Source: Levilactobacillus spicheri DSM 15429
GTDB taxonomy: Bacteria; Bacillota; Bacilli; Lactobacillales; Lactobacillaceae
NCBI RefSeq assembly: GCF_001435095.1
Contig: NZ_AZFC01000012.1
Location: forward strand, 68,839 to 132,838
Reading direction: 5' to 3'
Length of the DNA: 64,000 bases
Under the pieces are notes generated by a model that was given only the letters and a program-made list of their open reading frames with translations, was not told the origin of the DNA and made no database searches. A program made the translations under genes and the position numbers. This document shows positions 51,916 through 61,247 of this stretch, piece by piece. Numbering within the stretch: position 1 is the first letter of the stretch; each line of letters starts with the position of its first letter.

Positions 51916-52293
51916 ATGTCAATACAACTTAATGAGGAACAAGCGGTCACTCAGGTAGTTCACCAGCAGGTTCAAGGGATGCTCACCAAGAATTTAGCGT
52001 TACTGGACCAGGTCATTGCCCCGAACGCCAAGTTCTTTCACATTACGGGACAAGTTCAAAGTAAGACGGAGTGGTTACGCCAGATTCGGTTAGGCCGAAT
52101 GCATTATTTTAGCAGTCGGGAGGTTTTGTTTCAGGCTACTGTGACGGGTGATCAGGCTCAGGTCATTGTGCGTAACGAACTAGATGCCCGCATTTACGGG
52201 TTCCGCAACACTTGGCCGCTACAATCGCAAGTCAAGTTAGTTAAAGGACCACGAGGCTGGCAAATTATTGAAGCTCACGCCTCGATGTATTAA
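51916..52293 (+). CDS. NTF2-like (DUF4440-type) protein, copy 1
   Basis: 125 residues, a small alpha-beta cone fold: N-terminal helices (EEQAVTQVVHQQVQGMLTKNLALLDQVIAPNAKFFHI), a middle LRQIRLGRMHYFSS segment and a final beta strand pair WQIIEAHASMY. I chose ATG 51916 with GGAGG upstream. It could be an isomerase, hydrolase or ligand-binding protein. The DHA2 pump gene follows 13 bases later. Confidence 0.82.
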   Translation: MSIQLNEEQAVTQVVHQQVQGMLTKNLALLDQVIAPNAKFFHITGQVQSKTEWLRQIRLGRMHYFSSREVLFQATVTGDQAQVIVRNELDARIYGFRNTWPLQSQVKLVKGPRGWQIIEAHASMY

Positions 52294-52306
52294 TTAAGGA
52301 GGAAAC

Positions 52307-53761
52307 ATGACAAAAAGAAGAATGACCATCGCGACCATCGCGCTACTCATTGCGAACTTTATGGGGGGCTTAGACGCCACCATCGTTAATACGGCTTTAC
52401 CGGCCATTACCAGCGACCTTAACGGAATTCGACTCATTGGTTGGATCAGCTCTATTTTTTTACTGGGAACGGCAGTAACTACGGTCTTATGGGGACGCGT
52501 CGGTGAAGCGATTGGCAACAAACGAACTTTTCAGATTTCAGTGATTCTTTTTATTGTTAGTTCGTTGGTCGGCGGCTTGTCCACCAGCATGCTGATGTTA
52601 ATCGTCGCCCGAGCCTTCATGGGAATTGGTGCCGGCGGAATGGTCTCGATTCCGTTCATCATTTACGCCGATCTGTACGCCAACCCAGCTGAACGGGCAC
52701 GTGCTTTGGGATGGGTGACCGCATTTTACACCTTATCGACCGTTGTGGGACCACTAATTGGGGGTTGGTTGGTCGATACGCTCTCGTGGCACTGGGTCTT
52801 TTTCATTAACCTACCCATCGGGATTATTTCATTACTCCTTTTACAATTTTCCTACCGTGAAGGGAATCGTGCGGCCACACAAAACCGCTTCGATTATTTA
52901 GGTTCCGGCCTGTTGATTGCGACTCTGGTCGTCTTGTTATTCGCCAGTGATTCAATTGCGACCAATATCGGTCAAACACTGGTGTTGGTCATCATCGGTT
53001 TAGTGCTCATGGGCGTCTTCTATCACGTCGAAAAGCATCAAACCCACGCCTTAGTGCCCGTTGAACTACTAAAAAACTGGCAGATTCAATCCCAGAACGT
53101 CATCATGTTCTTAATTAACGGCTTTTTCATCGGGTACAGTGTTTACGCGCCAATGTGGGCGCAAGGGCTCTTAGGAACCAACGCGACTTACGGGGGGCTG
53201 ACTCAAATTGCCGGGTCCGTGCTACTGCTTATTGGAACGCGCTACACGGCGCATCTTATGGAGAGGCTTCCTTACAAACACATCGTCATGCTAGGCAGTC
53301 TTAGCGTTTTATTGTCAGCAGTCGCCATGACACTGGCGACCCAATCCGCTCCTTATTGGTGGTTGTTGGTTAGTGGGGGCTTTAACGGCCTGGGAATGGG
53401 GCTGGCCTTTACCCCCATGCAGGTGTCGTTACAGGACGGTGTACGGCAAGACTTAATTAGCGTCTCAACCACATTCGGCTTACTTTTTAGAACCTTGGGC
53501 CAGACGTTTATGTCCGCCATTTTTGGGGCAGTTTTGAGTCTAAGCACGGCTAGTCAGGTCGGCGGTCGGCTCACCACGCGGATGATGAACCAATTGACCG
53601 ACGCTAGCTCAGCTCGTCATTTACCTCAAACCCTGTTACCCCAATTACGGACCATTTTATTCAACGGTTTGCATCTGATTATGGGGATTGGCTTGGTCCT
53701 CGTCATTTTAGCCATTTTTATCAACCTCATCCGGAAAGAACCCGCCAAACAACCCCGGTAA
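52307..53761 (+). CDS. DHA2 (EmrB/QacA) family MFS transporter
   Basis: 484 residues with 14 helices. Diagnostic motifs are NFMGGLDATIVNTALPAI in helix 1, WGRVGEAIGNKRTFQ in the loop between helices 2 and 3, RAFMGIGAGG in helix 4 and VVGPLIGGWLVDTLSWHWVFFINLPIG in helices 5 and 6. It exports drugs or toxic metabolites. RBS AGGAGG precedes the ATG. Operon partner of the NTF2-like gene, likely controlled by the TetR protein. Confidence 0.94.
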   Translation: MTKRRMTIATIALLIANFMGGLDATIVNTALPAITSDLNGIRLIGWISSIFLLGTAVTTVLWGRVGEAIGNKRTFQISVILFIVSSLVGGLSTSMLMLIVARAFMGIGAGGMVSIPFIIYADLYANPAERARALGWVTAFYTLSTVVGPLIGGWLVDTLSWHWVFFINLPIGIISLLLLQFSYREGNRAATQNRFDYLGSGLLIATLVVLLFASDSIATNIGQTLVLVIIGLVLMGVFYHVEKHQTHALVPVELLKNWQIQSQNVIMFLINGFFIGYSVYAPMWAQGLLGTNATYGGLTQIAGSVLLLIGTRYTAHLMERLPYKHIVMLGSLSVLLSAVAMTLATQSAPYWWLLVSGGFNGLGMGLAFTPMQVSLQDGVRQDLISVSTTFGLLFRTLGQTFMSAIFGAVLSLSTASQVGGRLTTRMMNQLTDASSARHLPQTLLPQLRTILFNGLHLIMGIGLVLVILAIFINLIRKEPAKQPR

Positions 53762-53781
53762 AACAATAAGCGTCGTTTCCA

Positions 53782-53855
53782 TCAAAAGCGGGGCATAAGT
53801 CCCGGTTTCAAAATCATTGACCATTTTTTCAGAACTCAATTCACGAGATAATGAC
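53782..53855 (+). promoter_or_regulatory. shared promoter box, copy 2
   Basis: TCAAAAGCGGGGCATAAGTC, then CCATTTTTTC and, 17 bases later, GATAAT. It parallels the region ahead of 51916. Confidence 0.45.
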
Positions 53856-53884
53856 ATTGTCATCAAGAAGGGAAGTTACAAATT

Positions 53885-54325
53885 ATGAATACTCAAGAAA
53901 TCGCAGATCGGTTAGCTTTGAAGGAACTTGTTGATTTATTTTCTAATTACTCGGACACCAAGGAAAATGACAAGCAGGTCCAGCTGTTCACTCCGAACGG
54001 TCGCGTTAATATCATCAATGATGGTGAGGTCACGTTTACGCTAGACGGACGGGAGGCCATTCTAAACGCCTTCAGTTCTTCCATGGATGACTATTCCGCT
54101 GTCTTTCACATGAGTGGTCAACAAACCGTTAGTTTTAAAGACGCTACCCATGCGGATGGTATTGCCTACAATTACGTAACCCTGGTTAAGACCAACGGCC
54201 AAGGACAAGCGGTCACCACTAACGAAGGCGTGCGCTATCAAGACCAGTACGAAAAGATTGATGGTCAGTGGTATATTGCCGAACGTAATTCCAACTTTAT
54301 CTGGCATACGGAGGAGGTTCACTAA
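53885..54325 (+). CDS. NTF2-like (SnoaL-type) protein, copy 2
   Basis: 146 residues. SnoaL/NTF2 pattern: ADRLALKELVDLFSNYSDTKENDKQVQLFTPNGRVNI, then HMSGQQTVSFKDATHADGIAYNYVTL and QYEKIDGQWYIAERNSNFIW. Common in lactobacillar redox operons; role unknown. RBS AAGGGAAG precedes the ATG. The next gene begins one base after its stop. Confidence 0.88.
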   Translation: MNTQEIADRLALKELVDLFSNYSDTKENDKQVQLFTPNGRVNIINDGEVTFTLDGREAILNAFSSSMDDYSAVFHMSGQQTVSFKDATHADGIAYNYVTLVKTNGQGQAVTTNEGVRYQDQYEKIDGQWYIAERNSNFIWHTEEVH

Positions 54326-54326
54326 C

Positions 54327-54929
54327 ATGCAAAAAGGATTAATTATTGGGGCGACCGGTTCGATCGGCCGGACCGTGCGAAAAATGATGTTGGCACAAAC
54401 CGACGTCCATTTAACCCTCTATTCCCGGCGGGCCAACCGACTCAATCTGGACGCTAAGCGAGAAACAGCCATCGCCGGAAGTGCTTTAGATGACAAGCAG
54501 CTAGATCAGGCCATTTGCGGTCAGAACTTCGTCTTTGTGGCACTAAGTGGTGACATGGCTAACTTTGCCGCACATATTGTGGCGTCCATGGAACGGGTCA
54601 ACGTCCACCGACTAATTTTTATCACCACCATGGGCATTTACCAAGAAATTCCGGCGTGGTTGGGCGACTCACCGGAGCCATACCACAATCCCATTTTGAA
54701 GTCTTTCCGGCAAGCGGCTGACCGGATCGAACAGTCGTCCTTAAACTACACCATCATCCGTCCCGGCTGGTACACTAACGGTCCCATCAATTACGAAATT
54801 ACGCAAAAGGGAGAACCCTTTGGCGGACACGATGTTTCGCGTCAGAGCATCGCGGATTACGTGATTCGTTTAATCAACGACTCAACTCTAGACAACCAAG
54901 CTAGCGTCGGCATCAATACACCAGAATAG
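54327..54929 (+). CDS. NAD(P)H-binding (NmrA/BVR-B-like) protein, copy 3
   Basis: 200 residues. Cofactor motif IIGATGSIGRTV; paralogue motifs TMGIYQEIP, SSLNYTIIRPGWY and EITQKGEPFGGHDVSRQSIADY. I chose ATG 54327 with GGAGG upstream. It is clearly related to the copies at 47208 and 49161, with the last motif block closest to the 49161 protein. Confidence 0.9.
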   Translation: MQKGLIIGATGSIGRTVRKMMLAQTDVHLTLYSRRANRLNLDAKRETAIAGSALDDKQLDQAICGQNFVFVALSGDMANFAAHIVASMERVNVHRLIFITTMGIYQEIPAWLGDSPEPYHNPILKSFRQAADRIEQSSLNYTIIRPGWYTNGPINYEITQKGEPFGGHDVSRQSIADYVIRLINDSTLDNQASVGINTPE

Positions 54930-54946
54930 AAGAGGAGATACAATCA

Positions 54947-55801
54947 ATGAAAAATGAACTCACGTTAAACAATGGTCTCAAAATGCCCTTACTGGGATTT
55001 GGCGTCTTCCAAATTCCCGACTTCGAAGACTGCAAACAGGCCGTTTTAACGGCCCTACAACAAGGTTATCGCCTGATTGACACGGCTGCTGCGTACGGTA
55101 ACGAGCGCGCGGTGGGCGCCGCCATTCGCGAAAGTGGCATTCCGCGCGATGAGATTTTTGTGACGACCAAATTATGGATTCAAGACGCCGGTGAAGAAGC
55201 CACTAAGGCCGCTATTCAGGCGTCCTTGGATCGCTTGGGGCTGGATTATCTGGACCTCTACTTGATTCATCAACCATTGGGTGACGTTTACGGTACGTGG
55301 CGGGCCATGGAAGCTGCCTACCACGATGGCCGCCTGAAGGCCTTAGGAGTCGCCAACTTTGAAAATGATCGGGTACAAGATCTGATGATGCACAACGAGA
55401 TTAAGCCCGCTGTTGATCAGATTGAACTCCATCCGTTTTATCAGCAACCGCAACGGGTTCAATGGCTTCTGGACCACGATATTGTTCCAGAAGCTTGGGG
55501 ACCGTTTGCTGAAGGGCAACGGGGCATCTTTACCAATTCAGAAATTCAAAATATTGCGATAGCTCACGGTAAAACCAACGGTCAGGTCATTTTAAAATGG
55601 CTGAATCAACGTCAGATTGTCGTAATTCCTAAGTCCGTGCATGCTGCGCGGATTCAGGAAAACGCTCAAATCAACGACTTCGAACTGACCGCAACTGAGA
55701 TGCAACGTATGGCTGCACTGGACGAAAAGCAAAGTTTATTCGGTAATGCTCATGATCCTGAAGCGGTGAAACAATTGGGAAGTTTCAAGTTTAATTATTA
55801 G
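54947..55801 (+). CDS. aldo/keto reductase
   Basis: 284 residues with the catalytic tetrad Asp45, Tyr50, Lys75 and His108 (LIDTAAAYGNE, VTTKLW, LIHQPL) and the C-terminal IPKSVHAARIQENAQ cofactor segment. Similar in design to the protein at 24562. RBS GAGGAG precedes the ATG. It closes the redox island operon. Confidence 0.94.
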   Translation: MKNELTLNNGLKMPLLGFGVFQIPDFEDCKQAVLTALQQGYRLIDTAAAYGNERAVGAAIRESGIPRDEIFVTTKLWIQDAGEEATKAAIQASLDRLGLDYLDLYLIHQPLGDVYGTWRAMEAAYHDGRLKALGVANFENDRVQDLMMHNEIKPAVDQIELHPFYQQPQRVQWLLDHDIVPEAWGPFAEGQRGIFTNSEIQNIAIAHGKTNGQVILKWLNQRQIVVIPKSVHAARIQENAQINDFELTATEMQRMAALDEKQSLFGNAHDPEAVKQLGSFKFNY

Positions 55802-55839
55802 GTAGATTAGTCGGTTACCCCACTTCTACTCACTAAAAG

Positions 55840-55896
55840 TACCTCTTAACGTTTATTGATTGGTTAGTAACCATTAAATAAACGCAAAGAGGTATT
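55840..55896. terminator. bidirectional terminator
   Basis: TACCTCTT and CGTTTATT arms pair with AATAAACG and AGAGGTA, separated by short bulges, between the reductase and rarA. Confidence 0.8.
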
Positions 55897-55962
55897 TTGT
55901 TATTAAATTTCGTTTAGCCAACCGTCACTAACCTGGTAACTCACGACCAATTCACCCAACTA

Positions 55963-57252
55963 TCAGGATTTCGGGGAGTTGTTCCGGTCTGAATTTCGAT
56001 AGTCTTTGCCATAGATAAACTTATGAAGCTTAAAGTACTGTGCGCCCAGCTTCCGTTCGTTCTGATTATCCTTGGGGTGGTAATACTGCCGACCTTCGAG
56101 GCCCTGGGGCATGTAGTTTTGCTGGGCAATCTGATGCGGTTGCTGGAAGGGACTGTCGATTAAGCCGCCACCCGTGATTTCCTCCGAGTGTTTGTAATGC
56201 ATATCGCGCAGGCCACGGGGCATCGGGTGCAGGTTCGGGTGCTCGGTATCTTGGTCTAGCTGCTCCCAGGTCTCATCAAACGACCCGGACTTGGGCGAGA
56301 TACACATCAGCATCGTGGCAAACATCAACGGATACTTGGCCTTAGGCATGCCCACCTTTTCGGCTTGGTTGGCGGCGACCACGATCTGCGTGACCTGCTG
56401 CGGATTGGCCAGGCCGATATAGGTGTAGGGAATCTCGCGTAAGCGGCGGACCACCGAGGGCAGGTCGTCGTTTTTGAGGAGGACCGCCAAGTAGTACAGG
56501 GCGGCGTCGGTATCCGAGCCGGCCATCGAGTCCGAGTAGGCGGCCAGGTAGTCGTAATGCTTCGTCGCCTTGCGGTCGTAACTGAAATGCTGTTGCCGGG
56601 CAAAGTACTGAACGGCCGCCACGGTGAGCTTGGTGCCGTCGATGGCGTGCAGGGTCTCCAGGATGTTTAAAGCCACCCGGAGATCCCCGTCAGCCGCGGT
56701 GGCAATCAAATCGAGGGCGGACACTTCAATCTGGTCGTCATCCCACTGGTAAACCGTGGTGACCGCCCGCTGCAGGGTGGTTTTAATGGCCGCCTCGTCG
56801 AGCGGTTGAAATTCGAAGATCTGGCAGCGGGAGCGAATGGCCGGAACGATGGACATGATTGGGTTCTCGGTCGTGGACCCAATCAGCATCACGTGACCGT
56901 TTTCCAGGTGGGGCAGGAGAAAGTCCTGCAACGTCTTGGTCATGCGGTGAATCTCGTCGATCAATAACACGAACGACTGATGGGGGTACCCGGCGATGGC
57001 GTCCGTGAGCTTAGCCTTGTTTTCGGTCGAGGCGTTAAACGCGACGAACGGATACTTGTTGTGAGCGGCAATGAGTCGGGCCAAGCTGGTTTTGCCGGTT
57101 CCCGGGGGTCCCCAGAAAATCAAGGGAATGTTGACGTGCTGGTCAATGATTTGGCGCAGGGGCTGCCCGGGGTCTAAGAGGGCGGGTTGTCCCACCATCT
57201 GATCCAATGATTGGGGCCGTAGCTGGTCGGCTAAGGGGGTGTTGAAGGCCAA
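55963..57252 (-). CDS. rarA: replication-associated recombination protein A
   Basis: 429 residues, AAA+ ATPase of the RarA/MgsA/WRNIP1 family. Walker A GPPGTGKTSLAR begins at residue 48, Walker B is LLIDEIHR with Asp99-Glu100, and sensor 1 is in IGSTTENP. The C-terminal tetramerisation domain contains DSMAGSDTDAALYYLAVLL and YPHQ-type residues. It acts at stalled replication forks. RBS AAAGGAG precedes the ATG. Confidence 0.96.
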   Translation of the reverse strand: MAFNTPLADQLRPQSLDQMVGQPALLDPGQPLRQIIDQHVNIPLIFWGPPGTGKTSLARLIAAHNKYPFVAFNASTENKAKLTDAIAGYPHQSFVLLIDEIHRMTKTLQDFLLPHLENGHVMLIGSTTENPIMSIVPAIRSRCQIFEFQPLDEAAIKTTLQRAVTTVYQWDDDQIEVSALDLIATAADGDLRVALNILETLHAIDGTKLTVAAVQYFARQQHFSYDRKATKHYDYLAAYSDSMAGSDTDAALYYLAVLLKNDDLPSVVRRLREIPYTYIGLANPQQVTQIVVAANQAEKVGMPKAKYPLMFATMLMCISPKSGSFDETWEQLDQDTEHPNLHPMPRGLRDMHYKHSEEITGGGLIDSPFQQPHQIAQQNYMPQGLEGRQYYHPKDNQNERKLGAQYFKLHKFIYGKDYRNSDRNNSPKS

Positions 57253-57405
57253 TTGAAGGCTCCTTTCTGGTTGTCTTAACCTTAAAGTTATAGGATAAGC
57301 ATAGCACGAACCGCCAGTCTTGATTTTATTTTGGCTCGCTTGGGCAGGGGAAAATGAAGGGTTAAGCTGGCGCCATGGAAATAACCATTAAAGCGAGGTA
57401 ATTAG

Positions 57406-57543
57406 ATGGTCAACGTTAAATTTGATGACTTTTTAAAACAGGAATTACAGGACCCTGAGATTAAAGCCGGTTTTGAAAAACAAAATGGGTAACTCGTTCG
57501 GGACGTTGCGGCCAGACAAACTAAGTTGGCATGCTGGCACTAA
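57406..57543 (+). pseudogene. truncated XRE-type antitoxin fragment
   Basis: ATG after GAGG. MVNVKFDDFLKQELQDPEIK is the typical N-terminus of HigA/XRE-type antitoxins. A TAA at 57490-57492 interrupts the frame; beyond it, in the same frame, the sequence reads LVRDVAARQTKLACWH before a second stop, resembling the start of the helix-turn-helix region. The rest is gone. No toxin gene is adjacent. Confidence 0.6.
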
Positions 57544-57548
57544 ATAGA

Positions 57549-57588
57549 TAAAAGATCGCCTGAAATCGGCATTCAGGCGATCCTTTTT
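57549..57588. terminator. intrinsic terminator
   Basis: AAAAGATCGCCTGA and TCAGGCGATC arms plus T5. Confidence 0.85.
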
Positions 57589-57604
57589 ATTTTGGGCCCG
57601 CGGT

Positions 57605-57985
57605 TAATCTAACCCTAAACGTTGGCGAAGCTGAAGCCGAAGAACTGTCTCACCATGACTTAGCTTTAAGTTAGCCATAGCATCTTGGTAGCCAGAACGT
57701 TTAGCTCGATGCGGTGGATGCCTTGCCGACGAGCTTCCGCTTTTAAAGCGGCCATCAGTTGACCACCGACGCCTTGCTGCTGCATATTTTGGGCCACACC
57801 AATGCCGATATTCCAGGTACGGTGCATTGACGGGAGGGCGACCGGGGGTTCCAAGAAATCATCCCCAGGACTTGGGTGCCCTGCACGGCGACCAATTGAC
57901 TACCCGCGGGATCGGGATAATGTTGCTCGTAAGCTGCCGGACTTTTAAGGCGGATTGGTCCGGGGCTATTGGTGGTGTTCCAAAT
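57605..57985 (-). pseudogene. decayed GNAT acetyltransferase gene
   Basis: On the minus strand one frame codes SPAAYEQHYPDPAGSQLVA and GTQVLGMISWNPRS, and a second frame continues SMHRTWNIGIGVAQNMQQQG and VGGQLMAALKAEARRQGIHR up to IELNVLA. GVAQNMQQQGVGGQLM is the acetyl-CoA-binding loop. After ELNVLA the expected C-terminal helix and strand are missing. One frameshift plus a 3' deletion; no start codon identified. Confidence 0.7.
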
Positions 57986-58110
57986 GGTTTATGATAAACA
58001 ATCTGGAGAATTTTGTATCCAGAGTACCAAGTTTTAATAGCTAAGCTAACTCATTGTGGTATAATTTATAAGTTAAATTAAAAATATGATTAATTATAAA
58101 GAGAGGCTTT

Positions 58111-59421
58111 ATGGGAGCAAGGATAAGTAATGAAGAGTTCCTGTGTCGCATAAAAAAGTTAAGAGGGGATGAATATACCTTCTTAGAAAAGTATGCAGGT
58201 TCTGGTAAAAAAATTAAATGTCGGCATAATCTCTGTGGTTTCGAATATGAAATTACACCGAATGGTTTTTTAAATGGCAGTGAATGTCGAAATTGCAATA
58301 AGGTGACCAATGAAAAATTTCGAGAAAGGGTTTTTAAACTAGTGGGTGATGAGTACACCTTTATTGAAGAATATAAAAAGGCGTCAGTTAAAATTATGTG
58401 TAGGCATAATTTTTGCAAATACGAATATAAAGTAACCCCAAATCATTTCTATACAGGTAGCAGATGTCCTAAATGTTCTAAGGAAGCTGGAACTAAAAAA
58501 CGTGCTAATATATTGCGACAATCCGACGAAGAATTTCGCAAAAGAATGAGGAATATCGTCGGAGACGAATATACTTTTCCAAACAAATTTATAGGAGTTA
58601 TGGTCAAGCAAACTTGTATTCATAATAAATGCGGCTACATTTGGTCAGTACAGCCCAATAAACTTTTTAATGGAACTCGCTGTCCGCAATGTAATCGAAA
58701 AAAACATGGTCAAAATAATGAATCATATCAAAAACAAGCAAAAGATATTAGGCCCGGTTTTACGGTTCAAAGTAAATATATTGGATGTCAGAATTTGGTT
58801 ACGGTCAAACATGATTCATGTGGTACTATCTGGCAAGTAAATCCCGGTCAATTTTTACGTGGAGCACAGTGTCCTAAATGTCTGAGTAAAAAAATGTCAG
58901 AGCTAATGAAACTTGATCCGATAGAATATTCTCAAGATATTAAACAATTGTATGGCAACGAATACACGCTTTTAAGTGATTACATGAAGGCAACTATAAA
59001 GGTGAAGGTAAGGCATAACAAATGTGGTTATACTTGGTTGGTAAATGCTTTCACTTTTAGAAAGGGGCATGGATGTCCCAAGTGCAAACGGTCAACTGGC
59101 GAAAAAGCTATAGAAGAATTCTTAATTAACAACAATATCAGGTATGAAGCACAAAAAAGATTTAACGATTGTAGGAATAAATCTCAACTTCCCTTCGATT
59201 TCTTTATAGCTAATAAATTCCTAGTTGAATTTGATGGGCAACAGCATTACAAGCCAATTGATTTTTTTGGTGGTGAATCAGCTTTTAATAAACGTAAAGT
59301 TAATGATGAAATTAAAAATAAGTGGGCTGCGGACAATGGCATACCACTTATTCGCATTAGTTTCGATGAATATAAAAGAATAAATGAAATAATGTCTAAG
59401 TTAATTGAGCAATATATTTAA
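58111..59421 (+). CDS. five-repeat zinc-ribbon protein with C-terminal VSR/DUF559-like nuclease domain
   Basis: 436 residues, very AT-rich. Five tandem repeats of about 60-70 residues (roughly 5-64, 65-124, 137-195, 199-257, 263-327) each carry a GDEYTF-like start, an H-x(2-3)-C-x(2)-[WYF] core such as CRHNLCGFEYE, then P-N-x-F-x-x-G and a CPKC pair. The last segment has GEKAIEEFL, LPFDFFI, LVEFDGQQHY and IRISFDEY, the core of PD-(D/E)xK endonucleases of the VSR/DUF559 type. RBS AGAGAGG precedes the ATG. Likely a mobile or phage-derived nuclease using its ribbons to bind DNA; activity is inferred. Confidence 0.8.
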   Translation: MGARISNEEFLCRIKKLRGDEYTFLEKYAGSGKKIKCRHNLCGFEYEITPNGFLNGSECRNCNKVTNEKFRERVFKLVGDEYTFIEEYKKASVKIMCRHNFCKYEYKVTPNHFYTGSRCPKCSKEAGTKKRANILRQSDEEFRKRMRNIVGDEYTFPNKFIGVMVKQTCIHNKCGYIWSVQPNKLFNGTRCPQCNRKKHGQNNESYQKQAKDIRPGFTVQSKYIGCQNLVTVKHDSCGTIWQVNPGQFLRGAQCPKCLSKKMSELMKLDPIEYSQDIKQLYGNEYTLLSDYMKATIKVKVRHNKCGYTWLVNAFTFRKGHGCPKCKRSTGEKAIEEFLINNNIRYEAQKRFNDCRNKSQLPFDFFIANKFLVEFDGQQHYKPIDFFGGESAFNKRKVNDEIKNKWAADNGIPLIRISFDEYKRINEIMSKLIEQYI

Positions 59422-59448
59422 ACTAGTTTTGAGAATTTTATAAATGCA

Positions 59449-60336
59449 CTAGAAGTGGTTGACAACATCTTTATAATAAATAGGATTTAGGTACTTAATT
59501 TCCTTATTTGAATGTTTAACTATTGCAAAGCTGGGGGAAATATAAGCTTTGCGTTTTTTAATAAAGTCGACTTGGGAACAACTAAAACTATAGTTTGGTA
59601 ATTGATCTAGTTCAGTTGAATTCTCCTTTTCGACTTGAAAAGAAAGATTATTAATTTCGGCCATTTCAGTTTCATAGGTCATCTTGACAGAAATTAGCAT
59701 AAAATGTTTTTTATATAAAGCAGGAACAGGTACGACGATGGCACGTTCTCTAGGATTAATAGCAGCAAGAATAATTTTTTCTATGTGGCGTTCGTCCTTT
59801 AGTTTTTTTAATAAAGCATCATTAATGGTAATACCTTGCTTTAAATAATGATCTGTAAGAGGGCCATTACAATATTCTAATTCAAGTAAACAGGTATATG
59901 CGTCATGTCTTGAAATATTTTCTATTCCTAATAGCTGTGGATTATATCGTAATTTATCATTGAACTCTAAGCCCTTCATTTCTTGACCATTTTCGTCTTT
60001 CTTTGTTAATAATGTTGCCTTAGTTATTTTCCCCTTTGGACCAGACACCAACCACTTGCCCCAATTATTACTAGTGTATACCTTTTCATCGACATTTAAC
60101 GATTGAAGGTATAGAATACTGAACTTCGGTCGGACACTGTTAGTATCTTGCTTTCTTTGATCCGATACTTGCCAATAAACTCCCCCAATAGCGATAATTG
60201 CACCTAAATATCCTCCTAGAAATCCTAACCATTCACCTGGGTAACGACTACCAGGGAAAACACTAAGTAATAGTAGTGGTGTTATGATAACTATGATTAC
60301 AAAGACAAACCAGAACTTTAAATTTTTAAATGACAT
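59449..60336 (-). CDS. membrane protein of unknown function (295 aa)
   Basis: Two N-terminal membrane helices (about residues 7-28 and 38-55), followed by a large mostly beta soluble domain. No recognised family. I chose the ATG at 60336, with CGGAGG 11 bases upstream. It is very AT-rich, convergent with the nuclease gene and divergent from the next membrane-protein gene. The SxRPKFSI segment after the helices resembles other two-helix cargo proteins of phage islands, but I would not name it. Confidence 0.7.
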   Translation of the reverse strand: MSFKNLKFWFVFVIIVIITPLLLLSVFPGSRYPGEWLGFLGGYLGAIIAIGGVYWQVSDQRKQDTNSVRPKFSILYLQSLNVDEKVYTSNNWGKWLVSGPKGKITKATLLTKKDENGQEMKGLEFNDKLRYNPQLLGIENISRHDAYTCLLELEYCNGPLTDHYLKQGITINDALLKKLKDERHIEKIILAAINPRERAIVVPVPALYKKHFMLISVKMTYETEMAEINNLSFQVEKENSTELDQLPNYSFSCSQVDFIKKRKAYISPSFAIVKHSNKEIKYLNPIYYKDVVNHF

Positions 60337-60380
60337 TGAAAATACAACCTCCGACATATTTTTGAAGGGAATGATAATGA

Positions 60381-61247
60381 GTGGAGCTTAGTAATACTTT
60401 ATTTACAGTGGTCGGGGCACTAATAGTAGCGTTAATAGGTTATTCATCAGCAATGCGAGTAAAGAGACAAGACATTAGTTCGGAAAATATAAGCCAAAAT
60501 AGGCAAGAATGGAGAAAGAAACTTAGAAAAATTGCTGTTAAAGATAGCCTTTTAAGTAATGGAGATTACCAACAAATTTTGGGTAATATTAATCCATATC
60601 ACGCCGAAAAAAGCAAACGTTCTTTTTTTATGAGAGATCAACATATAAAAAACGCTATAAATAACATAGAAGATAACATTGAAAAAAGCAAAATAGTCAA
60701 GGAGTATTTAAGATTATTATTGAAGTATGATTGGGATCGTAGCAAATGTGAAATTATGGGGACAAGTAGGAGGGAGATTTCTGATAACTATATAAGCTCG
60801 ATCGCACTGTATTCAGTTTCATTTAGTGACAAGGGACAAAAATTTATGGAAATATTTAAAGGTACTGATTGGTCCCAAGAAAGTATAAAAGAATACGCAT
60901 TTAGCCTAAGTTCAGAAGAAAAGAAAGCAAAAATTAAATGCAGAAATTCAATCATTTACATAGTATTAGCTACCCTCTTTATTATATTGGCGTTTGTATC
61001 AACAACTTTTACTAATATGACTTATTACTCATGTGCCTTAGTCTTTGCTCTTCCAAGTGTTTTCTTAGGGACTTGGATAATATATTTTACCAAAGAAAAA
61101 ATTATATTTTCTATAATTATAGAGGTATGGTACTTTTTAGCAGTGTGTGTGCTGATAAGCTTCATGTTGCCCAGTTTTAATTGGAATGCTATTCCTTTCA
61201 ATGCACGGCCTGGCTGTTTGTGTAAGTACATTACCTTTTATAATTAG
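60381..61247 (+). CDS. membrane protein of unknown function (288 aa)
   Basis: Starts at GTG with GGGA upstream. One N-terminal membrane helix, a central cytoplasmic helical region with many Lys/Glu residues (about 30-190), then three or four C-terminal helices from residue 194. The layout of an N-terminal helix, a coiled segment carrying SQNRQEWRKKLRKIA, and C-terminal helices is common in small AT-rich cargo proteins. No function can be assigned. It is AT-rich like the nuclease gene and unlike xerS. Confidence 0.7.
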   Translation: MELSNTLFTVVGALIVALIGYSSAMRVKRQDISSENISQNRQEWRKKLRKIAVKDSLLSNGDYQQILGNINPYHAEKSKRSFFMRDQHIKNAINNIEDNIEKSKIVKEYLRLLLKYDWDRSKCEIMGTSRREISDNYISSIALYSVSFSDKGQKFMEIFKGTDWSQESIKEYAFSLSSEEKKAKIKCRNSIIYIVLATLFIILAFVSTTFTNMTYYSCALVFALPSVFLGTWIIYFTKEKIIFSIIIEVWYFLAVCVLISFMLPSFNWNAIPFNARPGCLCKYITFYN

